A stretch of DNA of 6,979 bases from CAZEMR01 sp964513465. Lineage in GTDB: Bacteria; Bacteroidota; Ignavibacteria; Kapaibacteriales; UBA2268. Below, one piece after another: positions 1 to 6,860 of the stretch. The notes under the pieces were generated by a model, which saw only the letters and a program-made list of their open reading frames with translations, was not told the DNA's origin and did no database searches. The stretch is from the NCBI GenBank assembly GCA_964513465.1, contig CAZEMR010000110.1, positions 1 to 6,979 of the forward strand. The letters are read 5' to 3'. The position numbers were made by a program, and so were the translations under genes. The number at the start of each line of letters is the position of its first letter. Within the stretch, counting starts at the first letter, position 1.

Positions 1-82
1 CCGCTTTTCAGCAGCTTCCGTGCAATCTCAATTCTATTTCGAATTATTGGCATGGGATTACATAAAAAGGACGAGGGATTTA
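1..82. other. Window edge, short unresolved stretch
   Basis: This is the 82 bases downstream of the endonuclease stop, which is doubled (TAA TAA on the minus strand). On the minus strand an ATG at 53 opens a frame that reads MPIIRNRIEIARKLLKSG and leaves the window at base 1. It could be the start of the next gene in the same direction. The helix IEIARKLLKSG is reminiscent of helices in many nuclease/transposase-family proteins, but 18 residues cannot support a name. No Shine-Dalgarno is seen before that ATG, and another frame on the plus strand is also open here, so no gene is claimed. Confidence 0.2.
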
Positions 83-877
83 TTAATATTTTAAATCTAA
101 GATTTGCTTATGGGTTTTGTATAATTCTTCGAAATGGTTTCTTCTTAATCTAAATTTCGTTCCATGATTATGTCCTGTCCTAGCATCAAAATCAATCAAA
201 ATATTATTTTCTTCCAAAGCTTTTAAAAATTTATCGAACTCAAAGTTTTCTAACATCAAAATTCTAGAATACTTAAAATATTCCTCTTTGTTAATTTTTT
301 TAACTTCTGCTTCGATATAAAAGCAATTTAGCAATTTTGTTCCCGCCTTATTCGAGAGATCACGGAAACCCCAATAAGGCTCAATAAATTCTGCGTTTCT
401 GGTATTTTGAATAACTTGATTCAACCATGCATTATGTTTATTATCTACTATATCAGGATTAAAAGTGACTTTGATTTTTTTTGCAGATCTATCAATTACA
501 ACCTGAAAGCCTCTATCTGAAGATCGCTTACCCCCAATAGTCTGTCTAAAACTCATTTCATTTAAGGCATATTTTTTTCCTGCTTCTTTGTGACGCCAAC
601 CGTACAGAGGAAGCAATATATTTGGTACAACTCTTAAAGCTCTTGGCGAAGGTTCCATGTGAAATAAAGTTGTTAATGAACTAGTATTTCTTCTTTGTGT
701 TTTTAGTTCCCACTCACTTGCATTTGGTATCGGCAAATTGTTTTCTTCTATACCAAGAAGATCTTCTAAGGTATTTCCAATTCCACCTTGGTTTCCACTT
801 CTATTATTCTTTATCCAACCTAACCGCGATATTTTAATCAATTCGTTGATTAGCTCTTGCTTTGAAAATATTTTCAT
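83..877 (-). CDS. MvaI/BcnI-family type II restriction endonuclease
   Basis: Predicted restriction enzyme of 264 residues, close to the roughly 240 residues of MvaI and BcnI. Those are monomeric MutH-like PD-(D/E)XK enzymes that cut CCWGG and CCSGG. The call rests on the N-terminal block GNQGGIGNTLEDLLGIEENN (residues 28-47), followed by the catalytic-type WELKTQR (56-62, with E57 and K59 as the E-x-K pair), LFHMEPSPRALR (71-82) and a basic GHNHGTKFRLRR near the C-terminus (235-246). The aspartate that normally precedes E-x-K is not obvious, since the stretch before it is LPIPNASE. The start at 877 lies 4 nt after the methyltransferase stop with no clear Shine-Dalgarno, so translation is probably coupled to it. 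This order lets methylation come first. The gene is AT-rich, which suggests transfer. Target sequence cannot be read from the protein; CCWGG, CCSGG or a relative is the expectation from the family. Confidence 0.88.
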   Translation of the reverse strand: MKIFSKQELINELIKISRLGWIKNNRSGNQGGIGNTLEDLLGIEENNLPIPNASEWELKTQRRNTSSLTTLFHMEPSPRALRVVPNILLPLYGWRHKEAGKKYALNEMSFRQTIGGKRSSDRGFQVVIDRSAKKIKVTFNPDIVDNKHNAWLNQVIQNTRNAEFIEPYWGFRDLSNKAGTKLLNCFYIEAEVKKINKEEYFKYSRILMLENFEFDKFLKALEENNILIDFDARTGHNHGTKFRLRRNHFEELYKTHKQILDLKY

Positions 878-881
878 AATA

Positions 882-1760
882 TTATTTTTCAGGTTTCCAG
901 AAATCTAAAAGGTATTCAAAAGTAGTTCCCATAGTAATATAATTACTTGGCCAGCCAAAAATACCTATCCGATTAACAATATTTGTTCTATCCCAAATTA
1001 TTATATTTCTTAATTCAAACCCCCTTTTCCTCAATTCATCAACTAGTGAAATATGAAGAGTAATTCTTTTATTTTCCCACCACATGTCGGGTACATTTAT
1101 TACGCAATGGGCTTTGCTTTTCATTAGCGGTAAAATCTTTTCAAATATATCTCCAATAATAAGAGTGTATTTTTCCAGATCATATGTTCCTAAATCATTA
1201 GGGTCCTGAGAATATTGCTCAATCTTGCCAAGCTGTTCATTATTCCTGTCTCTTCTGGATTTATTTTTTCTTTTCCTGTTTAAAAGATTTGCATATGGAG
1301 GGGATGTCCAAACAAGAGAAATACTTTCATTTTCAAAATATTTAGGGATAGCTCTTGCATCATCTTTTATTGCCAGTTGATGAGAATTATTAAACACATT
1401 TTCATTTTTCAATCTTGACTCTGCTACTTCAATATATGACTGTTGCAAATCAAAACCCACAGCGTTTCTATTTAAATCTTGTGCTGCAAGTAATGTAGTC
1501 CCGCTACCAACAAAAGGATCTAGTACTAACTCACCTTCATGCGTAAATAATTCAATTATTTTTTTGGAAAGAGATAAAGGAAAAGTCGCAGGATGAATAT
1601 CTTTTTTTCTAATATCTCTTTTCTCATAATAAAATTGCCAAACGCCTAATTGAGACTTTAGCCATTCTTTAGCGGACATACAGTTAATATGATTGGGTGG
1701 ACAATCACACAGACGATGCGAATTGATCTTCAATTTATTATTTATACTTTCCTGATACAT
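882..1760 (-). CDS. Site-specific DNA methyltransferase, probably N4-cytosine
   Basis: Protective methyltransferase of the restriction pair, 292 residues. Motif X-like HPATFPLSLSKKII lies at 56-69, followed by the S-adenosylmethionine-binding motif I DPFVGSGTT (81-89) and an acidic residue at the end of the next strand (GFDLQ, D104). The catalytic motif IV is TSPPY (152-156). An SPPY core, rather than N/DPPY, points to N4-methylcytosine, as expected for partners of MvaI/BcnI enzymes. The order X-I-IV is unlike the common IV-X-I class. A basic stretch NRKRKNKSRRDR follows motif IV, and the C-terminus ends with FEYLLDFWKP (281-290), typical of this fold. The start at 1760 keeps a Cys-rich N-terminus (CDCPPNHINC); a later Met at residue 28 is the alternative. 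GAAAG, 5 nt before the ATG, is a weak ribosome site. It is AT-rich and shares strand and a 4-nt junction with the endonuclease. No controller gene is visible. Confidence 0.9.
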   Translation of the reverse strand: MYQESINNKLKINSHRLCDCPPNHINCMSAKEWLKSQLGVWQFYYEKRDIRKKDIHPATFPLSLSKKIIELFTHEGELVLDPFVGSGTTLLAAQDLNRNAVGFDLQQSYIEVAESRLKNENVFNNSHQLAIKDDARAIPKYFENESISLVWTSPPYANLLNRKRKNKSRRDRNNEQLGKIEQYSQDPNDLGTYDLEKYTLIIGDIFEKILPLMKSKAHCVINVPDMWWENKRITLHISLVDELRKRGFELRNIIIWDRTNIVNRIGIFGWPSNYITMGTTFEYLLDFWKPEK

Positions 1761-1798
1761 TATAACTTTCGTATAAGAATTACTTGTTTACTATTTTT

Positions 1799-1806
1799 CA
1801 AATATA
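1799..1806 (-). promoter_or_regulatory. Candidate -7 promoter element for the restriction-modification pair
   Basis: On the minus strand the octamer TATATTTG matches the Bacteroidota -7 consensus TAnnTTTG exactly. It lies about 38 nt before the methyltransferase ATG and just after the aconitase terminator hairpin. A good TTTG at -33 is not seen, and the octamer is in AT-rich DNA, so chance is possible. Confidence 0.25.
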
Positions 1807-1814
1807 CAAAACTT

Positions 1815-1841
1815 CCCGCTGCCCGGAAAATAGGCAGCGGG
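1815..1841 (-). terminator. Hairpin terminator after aconitase
   Basis: A perfect 9-bp inverted repeat (CCCGCTGCC at 1815-1823, GGCAGCGGG at 1833-1841) encloses a 9-nt loop, 12 nt after the aconitase stop codon. On the minus strand the stem is followed by AAGTTTTGTATATTTG, an interrupted T-rich tract, and preceded by AAAAT. This fits an intrinsic terminator that separates aconitase from the restriction-modification genes on the same strand. Confidence 0.65.
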
Positions 1842-1852
1842 ATTTTGATTAA

Positions 1853-4123
1853 TTACATACTTGCGAATTTCTGTTTGATCAGGTTCAGCGCCGAGCCCGC
1901 GCGGAACCATTTGATCTGCGCTTCGTTGTATGTGTGGTCCACTTTGAAGCTCTCCTCGGTGCCGTCGGAGTGGTGGAGCACCACGGTTAACTGCTCGCCC
2001 GGGCGGAAGTTATCCATGCCGGCGATGTCGATCACGTCGTCCTCACGGATTTTGTCGTAATCGCTCTTGTCGTCGAATGTGATGGCCAGCATGCCCTGTT
2101 TTTTGAGATTTGTCTCGTGAATTCTGGCGAATGATTTGACGAGTACCGCGCGGACTCCGAGGTGGCGGGGTTCCATTGCGGCATGCTCGCGCGAGCTGCC
2201 CTCGCCGTAGTTCTCGTCGCCGACGACGATGGTGCCGATGCCCTTTTGCTTGTATGCGCGCTGGACTTTGGGTACTTCGTCGTATTCGCCGGTGAGCACG
2301 TTTTTGACGAGGTTGGTTTCGTCGTTGAACGCATTGGTCGCGCCGGTGAGCAGGTTGTCGGAAATGCGGTCGAGATGCCCGCGATACCGCAGCCAGGGCC
2401 CGGCCATTGATATATGATCCGTCGTGCATTTGCCCTTGGCTTTTATCAACAGGCGGAGTCCCTTCAGATCGTCGCCGTTCCAGGGCTCGAATGGCTTGAG
2501 TAATTGCAGGCGTTCGCTGTCCTCGCGGACGATTACCTCGACGTTTTCGCTCTGGTTGGCCGGAGGCTGGTAGCCCATATCCTCGACGTCATAGCCGCGT
2601 TCGGGGAATTCGTCGCCGGTGGGTTCTTCGAGCCGTACCTCTTCGCCGTTCTTGTTGGTGAGCGTATCCTTCATCGGATTGAACGACAGGTTGCCGGCGA
2701 TCGACATTGCAGTCACAAGCTCGGGCGATGCCACAAAGCCGTGGGTATTCGGGTTGCCGTCATTGCGCTTGGCAAAATTACGATTGAACGAAGTAATAAT
2801 CGAATTCTTCTCGCGGCGTTCGGCGCCTGCGCGCTTCCATTGGCCGATGCAAGGCCCGCATGCGTTGGCCAGCACCACTCCGCCGATTTTCTCGAATATA
2901 TCTATATATCCGTCGCGCTCGATCGTATAGCGAACCATCTCCGAGCCGGGGGTGACGGTGAATCCGGATTTGACCTTCAGATCCTTCTCGAGGGCCTGCT
3001 TAGCGACCGATGCAGCGCGCGAAATATCCTCATACGAAGAATTCGTACACGAACCGATGAGCCCCACCGACAGCTTCTCGGGCCAGTCCTCGGCTTTGAC
3101 TTTATCTGCGAATTCCGAAAGCGGAGTCGCCAGATCGGGCGTAAACGGGCCGTTTATATGAGGCTCCAATTCGCTCAGATTAATTTCGATTACTTCGTCG
3201 AAATACTGCTCCGGATCGGCATAGACCTCCGGATCGCCGGTAAGGTAATCCTCGATTTCGCGGGCCATATCGGCAACTTCCCTGCGGCCGGTATTGGCCA
3301 GATAATTATACATGGTGTCGTCGTAACCAAAGGTCGAAGTCGTTGCGCCGATTTCCGCGCCCATATTGCAGATCGTGCCCTTGCCGGTGCAGGAGATAGT
3401 CTTTGCGCCCTCGCCGAAATACTCGACGATGCTGCCGGTGCCGCCCTTGACAGTCAGAATCCCCGCCACTTTGAGTATTACATCCTTCGGCGAAGTCCAT
3501 CCGCTCAGCCGGCCGGTGAGTTTTACTCCGATCAATTTCGGGAATTTCAATTCCCATGCCATTCCGGCCATTACGTCCACTGCGTCCGCACCGCCCACTC
3601 CGATGGCGATCATCCCCAGGCCGCCGGCGTTGACGGTATGCGAATCCGTGCCGATCATCATCCCGCCGGGGAATGCGTAATTTTCGAGAATCACCTGGTG
3701 GATAATTCCTGCGCCGGGCTTCCAGAACCCGATTCCGTATTTATTCGATACGGACGACAGGAAGTCGTAAACCTCGCGGTTGGAATACTTTGCTTTCTCG
3801 AGGTCTTTGTCGGCGCCGACCTCGGCAAGAATCAGGTGGTCGCAATGCACGGTCGATGGCACTGCCACCTTCGGGCGGCCAGCCTGCATAAACTGCAGAA
3901 GCGCCATCTGGGCGGTTGCGTCCTGCATAGCCACGCGGTCGGGGCTGAAGTCAACATAATCGGCCCCGCGGCGGAATTCCTGCATTTTGGAGGGATCATC
4001 GAGGTGGGCATAAAGGATTTTTTCGGCCAGAGTAATTGGTTTTTTAATCACTTTTTTGGCATGGTCAACTCGGTCGGCGAAAGTTTTGTAGTGGTTTTTT
4101 AGCATATCGAGGTCGAATAACAT
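1853..4123 (-). CDS. Aconitate hydratase (aconitase), mitochondrial-like type
   Basis: TCA-cycle enzyme that interconverts citrate and isocitrate through cis-aconitate in the cytoplasm, using a [4Fe-4S] cluster. It is 756 residues, full length for the mitochondrial-like aconitases found in Bacteroidota. Cluster ligands are visible as C359 (GSCTNSSYED), C422 and C425 (ACGPCIGQW). The substrate and catalytic regions are present: VPSTVHCDH (88-96), GTDSHTVNAGGLG (158-170), EIGATTSTFGYDDT (257-270), TTDHISMAGPW (567-577), R581, and the swivel-domain serine region GEGSSREHAA (640-649). These positions run one ahead of mature mammalian numbering, so nothing is missing. The start at 4123 is supported by AAAAGGA 7 nt upstream; Met7 is the only near alternative. 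The gene is G+C-rich compared with both flanks and has its own terminator, so it is probably a single-gene unit. It looks like the resident chromosomal gene of the window. Which acn letter applies is not decided here. Confidence 0.97.
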   Translation of the reverse strand: MLFDLDMLKNHYKTFADRVDHAKKVIKKPITLAEKILYAHLDDPSKMQEFRRGADYVDFSPDRVAMQDATAQMALLQFMQAGRPKVAVPSTVHCDHLILAEVGADKDLEKAKYSNREVYDFLSSVSNKYGIGFWKPGAGIIHQVILENYAFPGGMMIGTDSHTVNAGGLGMIAIGVGGADAVDVMAGMAWELKFPKLIGVKLTGRLSGWTSPKDVILKVAGILTVKGGTGSIVEYFGEGAKTISCTGKGTICNMGAEIGATTSTFGYDDTMYNYLANTGRREVADMAREIEDYLTGDPEVYADPEQYFDEVIEINLSELEPHINGPFTPDLATPLSEFADKVKAEDWPEKLSVGLIGSCTNSSYEDISRAASVAKQALEKDLKVKSGFTVTPGSEMVRYTIERDGYIDIFEKIGGVVLANACGPCIGQWKRAGAERREKNSIITSFNRNFAKRNDGNPNTHGFVASPELVTAMSIAGNLSFNPMKDTLTNKNGEEVRLEEPTGDEFPERGYDVEDMGYQPPANQSENVEVIVREDSERLQLLKPFEPWNGDDLKGLRLLIKAKGKCTTDHISMAGPWLRYRGHLDRISDNLLTGATNAFNDETNLVKNVLTGEYDEVPKVQRAYKQKGIGTIVVGDENYGEGSSREHAAMEPRHLGVRAVLVKSFARIHETNLKKQGMLAITFDDKSDYDKIREDDVIDIAGMDNFRPGEQLTVVLHHSDGTEESFKVDHTYNEAQIKWFRAGSALNLIKQKFASM

Positions 4124-4130
4124 AAGAGGT

Positions 4131-4137
4131 TCCTTTT
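4131..4137 (-). promoter_or_regulatory. Ribosome binding site of aconitase
   Basis: AAAAGGA on the minus strand lies 7 nt before the ATG at 4123. It is the best Shine-Dalgarno in the window and fixes this start over Met7. Confidence 0.6.
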
Positions 4138-4145
4138 AAAAAAGC

Positions 4146-4175
4146 GTAACATATTTCTTATCTGCGGAATGTTAC
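4146..4175 (-). promoter_or_regulatory. Small inverted repeat upstream of aconitase
   Basis: GTAACAT (4146-4152) and ATGTTAC (4169-4175) form a perfect 7-bp inverted repeat with a 16-nt spacer, 23 to 52 nt before the aconitase start. It could be a dimeric repressor operator or a leader stem. No clear -35/-10 or TAnnTTTG box was found in the AT-rich DNA to its right, so its position relative to a promoter is unknown. Confidence 0.25.
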
Positions 4176-4250
4176 TATAAAATAATAAAGATTGGATTTA
4201 AGAACAATAAATTTTTGGAATAAATACATATGAGCACGGCAGATTGATGA

Positions 4251-4289
4251 GGTCAAGTCTTATTTTGTGTGTAAAAATAAGACTTGACC
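4251..4289. repeat. Perfect 16-bp hairpin, REP/MITE-like
   Basis: GGTCAAGTCTTATTTT (4251-4266) is followed by a 7-nt loop and its exact reverse complement (4274-4289). The element lies between the divergent aconitase and Rhs-tip genes, where no gene needs a terminator, so a mobile or repetitive palindrome is the better reading. From memory it resembles the GGTCAAGTCTT-type palindromes that occur in many copies near Y1 (RAYT-type) transposases; this could not be checked here. No transposase is in the window. CATTTTTA follows the right arm, so it could also stop transcription from the left. Confidence 0.7.
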
Positions 4290-4456
4290 CATTTTTAGGT
4301 AGCGCGTATAGTCTTCAGCCAATACGAACTCTCACGTTACAATACGAGGGTGATGAGAAAATTAAGCAGTATTCAATTTTCGATTGGACCATAGACCTCA
4401 TGAAAGAAGTGGTCGATAAAATCAAGGAAGCCCAGAAGGAAGCCAGACAAAAATGA
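4290..4456 (+). other. Open stretch before the Rhs tip, possible gene remnant
   Basis: The frame ending at TGA 4454-4456 is open from 4244, but its left part reads straight through the hairpin and can only start at TTG. After the hairpin it encodes a hydrophilic, coil-like tail ending DLMKEVVDKIKEAQKEARQK. The stop overlaps the ATG of the Rhs-tip gene in an ATGA arrangement. The tail looks more like real protein than chance, so it may be the 3' end of a gene lost when the hairpin arrived. An ATG at 4400 would give only 18 residues. No function is proposed. Confidence 0.3.
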
Positions 4457-5118
4457 ATTATCCGGATAGCCCGGAAGGGCACGGCGCAGCCAAATACGAC
4501 GCCGAGCTCGGCCGCTTCACCGCGCCCGACCCGCTATGGGAGCAGTACTACGCCTGGTCGCCGTATGCGTATGCGGCGGGGAACCCGGTCAGCTTGCTGG
4601 ATAGAAACGGCAAGTTTGTTGAAGATGAAACAGGAAGTGCTAAGATATTCATCGAAGAAGGGAAAAAATATGTTATAGCAAACGATGGGACAAAATTCGA
4701 GTTAAAATCAAGCAAAATGAATTGTATAGGGTATGCTTTTGCTTATTGCAATGGCAAAGGAGCAAAGGCATGGAGTATAGATGAAGGCCGCGAAACCCGC
4801 TTTTATGATTTTGATCCATCCAAAGTTGATGCTCTTTTAAAAGCAGAAGGATACACTGAACCTAAAATAATGGAAGATGAAAGCGAATTAGAACCTGGAG
4901 ATTTAATTTTATACCAAAAAGACGGACAATGGTTCCATGCTGGCGTATATAGCTTTAAAAAAGATGGGATAATAATCACATCAGAAGTCAAAGACTTAGG
5001 CGGTTCAAAATGGTCAAATAATAAGAATTTCGAAGAAGCGCTTAAACCATATCACAAAGCGCCTAAACAAGCAGAAGATGCAATAATTAATATATATTAT
5101 TCACGTCAAAAGAAATAA
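4453..5118 (+). CDS. Orphan Rhs C-terminal tip with putative papain-like toxin domain
   Basis: 221 residues in two parts. Residues about 11-53 are the very end of an Rhs core (YDAELGRFTAPDPLW at 15-29, SPYAYAAGNP at 36-45, LLDRNG at 49-54 region), normally the last part of a shell of more than 1000 residues; the YD-repeat shell itself is absent. From residue 54 the DNA turns AT-rich and encodes a variable domain, as in Rhs-CT effectors. It carries NCIGYAFAYC (C91), EPGDLILY (137-144), WFHAGVYS (H152) and SEVKDLGGSKW (167-177). A Cys near a helix start followed by GD and a His in a strand is the layout of CHAP/NlpC-P60/papain-like hydrolases; E168 could be the third residue. The exact family is not recognised. 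AAGGA at 4436-4440 is 12 nt before the ATG, rather far. No signal peptide is seen. A lipoprotein gene starts 5 nt downstream and is the likely immunity partner. It is either a silent recombination donor cassette or a stand-alone product. Confidence 0.75.
   Translation: MNYPDSPEGHGAAKYDAELGRFTAPDPLWEQYYAWSPYAYAAGNPVSLLDRNGKFVEDETGSAKIFIEEGKKYVIANDGTKFELKSSKMNCIGYAFAYCNGKGAKAWSIDEGRETRFYDFDPSKVDALLKAEGYTEPKIMEDESELEPGDLILYQKDGQWFHAGVYSFKKDGIIITSEVKDLGGSKWSNNKNFEEALKPYHKAPKQAEDAIINIYYSRQKK
4513..4611 (+). repeat. Rhs-core direct repeat, copy 1
   Basis: This G+C-rich segment encodes residues 21-53 of the Rhs-tip gene. It is homologous to 6861-6960. The best-kept part, 4546-4581, matches 6894-6929 at 35 of 36 bases (T4572 against C6920). 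The two copies stand at an offset of 2348, which becomes 2349 after 4581. They flank the toxin domain and lipoprotein gene. Confidence 0.85.
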
Positions 5119-5123
5119 ATGTA

Positions 5124-6860
5124 ATGCGCATCCTAATATTAGTATTATTGCTTGTTGCGTGTTCGGAACATCCCGACCCAAATTATTATATTGTATCAGA
5201 TTATAAATATGGCAAGCAGGGCAATTATTGGGTTATCAGCGACACGGGAAAAATCGACATTCCTTTCGAATATAAGTTCATCGGGCGGTCAAATAATTAT
5301 TTTCTACTTGTCACCAAAGACACCCTTAAAAAAGGTATTCTGATCAATATTAATAATCCCGGTCAGCCTCTGCTATACTTAAAATCATGGAATTTCAGCT
5401 ATCATGATATTGATATTATATGCGGAAAGGAGCCCGGTTCGGACAGTCTGTTGCTTTTTGATACAAAAACCGGCAATAAGCGTTATACGGATGGAGATGA
5501 AGCATTTTCTTTCAATAATAAATATTTATATTTAGTCAATAATGGCAGACGCGGCCTGATCGACCCAGAATGCAATGAAATTGTTCCTCCAATTTTTGAT
5601 GATATTGCCGACCTCTCATTTGGCTCGCTGCTTAATAAGCTTATTGATAAATATTTAGCAATTCCGCCGCCATTTTATTTCAGAAACATTGATACTCTGG
5701 TCAATCATTTCGAAGGTTATTTCTTTGTCAAAAACAATGATAAATGGGGCGTCTATAAAACCGGACAAGGCGTGATTACCAGACCCCGGTATGATTATAT
5801 TACTGAATTTACGCCTGATTACTTCATAGTCCGAAAGGACAGCCTCTGGGGCCTGATAGATACTTCCGGAAATGTCATATTGCCTGCCGAATATAGTAGT
5901 ATATGTGGCATGGACGAAGATCTATTTTATTCCTGCATAATTTCAAATCTCACCCCCATAGGTTTATATCGGAATTATAACAATGATTTGAAAAGATATG
6001 AAAATGCCAGAGTAATTTCGAAAAATGGATTGATAAGAGCGAAAAAAAATGATTTATGGGGATTTGTTAATGTCAAAAACGGAAGCAATTTCGGTTTCCG
6101 GTATTCTGACGCTATGAATTTTATCAACGGTATTGCCGCTGTCAGCCAGAATGGCAGGTGGGGCTTTATCGATGAGAATGGAACCCAACAATCCCGCTGT
6201 GAATATGACAATATCGAATATTATAACAACAAGATTTGTATCGTCGAGAGCGAAGGTAAATGGCTGGTTTTGCGACGTTCCGATTTGAAAACCGTAATCC
6301 ACAGACTGGATTCGATCAATCCGTATTATTTCGGGAAAGCAATTGTAACCAAGGCTGGCAGGCAACAAATACTTGACACCGCGGGATATATAACTGCAAC
6401 GGACTATATAGCAATTAATGAATTTATACATAATATTGCATGGGCTTATGATGGCAAACACTGGGTGCTGATGGATGAGCGCGGCAGGCGCATTAACAAC
6501 AAAGAATACGAAAGCCACGGGCCATTTCTCCTTGATAAAAACGAGATTTATTCATTTGCCAATAAAGATAACATGGAATATCTGCTGGATACCGAAGGAG
6601 AAATTAAAGCAGCCACACATTTCGATATATTAGCCTATGAATATCTGAAAAGTTTTGATTCTTACAAGCGCAGATATATTGTTCAACGCGATTCCATGTG
6701 GGGAGTGCTGGACGAAAACCTGAATGTAATAATCCCTTTAAAATATATGCAAATAGATTATAATAAATATGATAATTATTTCGAATGTGAGACCCGGAAT
6801 TTGAATTCTACGCATTATTACAGTATTAATGGAAAATTATTGTGGAGGAGGCAATTCTAA
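5124..6860 (+). CDS. WG-repeat lipoprotein, candidate immunity protein
   Basis: 578 residues. The N-terminus RILILVLLLVAC is a short lipoprotein signal peptide with lipobox LVAC and acylated C13. It is followed by SEHPD, so the protein should sit in the periplasm or outer membrane, lipid-anchored. The rest holds WG (KWG) repeats with a spacing near 34 residues. W-G cores are at 208, 242, 312, 346 and 526, with degenerate units at 380 (KWLVL), 447 (HWVLM) and 485 (MEYLLDTEG). Each carries a D-x-x-G turn and an I-x-x-x-Y/F-D strand, as in VILPAEY or VIIPLKY. Such repeats are thought to form beta-rich, propeller-like binding surfaces; there is no catalytic motif. The start is 5 nt after the Rhs-tip stop in an A-rich leader without a strong Shine-Dalgarno, so the two are probably co-transcribed. 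Its position right after a toxin domain and before the next Rhs tip suggests immunity; its large size is unusual for that role. Confidence 0.82.
   Translation: MRILILVLLLVACSEHPDPNYYIVSDYKYGKQGNYWVISDTGKIDIPFEYKFIGRSNNYFLLVTKDTLKKGILININNPGQPLLYLKSWNFSYHDIDIICGKEPGSDSLLLFDTKTGNKRYTDGDEAFSFNNKYLYLVNNGRRGLIDPECNEIVPPIFDDIADLSFGSLLNKLIDKYLAIPPPFYFRNIDTLVNHFEGYFFVKNNDKWGVYKTGQGVITRPRYDYITEFTPDYFIVRKDSLWGLIDTSGNVILPAEYSSICGMDEDLFYSCIISNLTPIGLYRNYNNDLKRYENARVISKNGLIRAKKNDLWGFVNVKNGSNFGFRYSDAMNFINGIAAVSQNGRWGFIDENGTQQSRCEYDNIEYYNNKICIVESEGKWLVLRRSDLKTVIHRLDSINPYYFGKAIVTKAGRQQILDTAGYITATDYIAINEFIHNIAWAYDGKHWVLMDERGRRINNKEYESHGPFLLDKNEIYSFANKDNMEYLLDTEGEIKAATHFDILAYEYLKSFDSYKRRYIVQRDSMWGVLDENLNVIIPLKYMQIDYNKYDNYFECETRNLNSTHYYSINGKLLWRRQF

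Noticed and set aside
1689..2060. A plus-strand frame across the methyltransferase start, the intergenic hairpin and the aconitase end
   Set aside because: It crosses two well-supported minus-strand genes and a terminator, and shows no known motif.
2504..4102. A 532-codon open frame on the plus strand
   Set aside because: It lies wholly opposite the intact aconitase gene and arises from its G+C-rich codon use. It has no recognisable motifs, and all conserved aconitase motifs are in the minus-strand frame.
4244..4456. A 70-codon gene starting at TTG 4244
   Set aside because: Its first 15 codons are the palindrome itself, the start is a rare codon without a ribosome site, and the residues there are not protein-like. 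Only the tail after the hairpin is kept, as a possible remnant.
6054..6518. Minus-strand open frame inside the WG-repeat gene
   Set aside because: It is the opposite-strand shadow of a repeat protein with a clear signal peptide and regular WG spacing.
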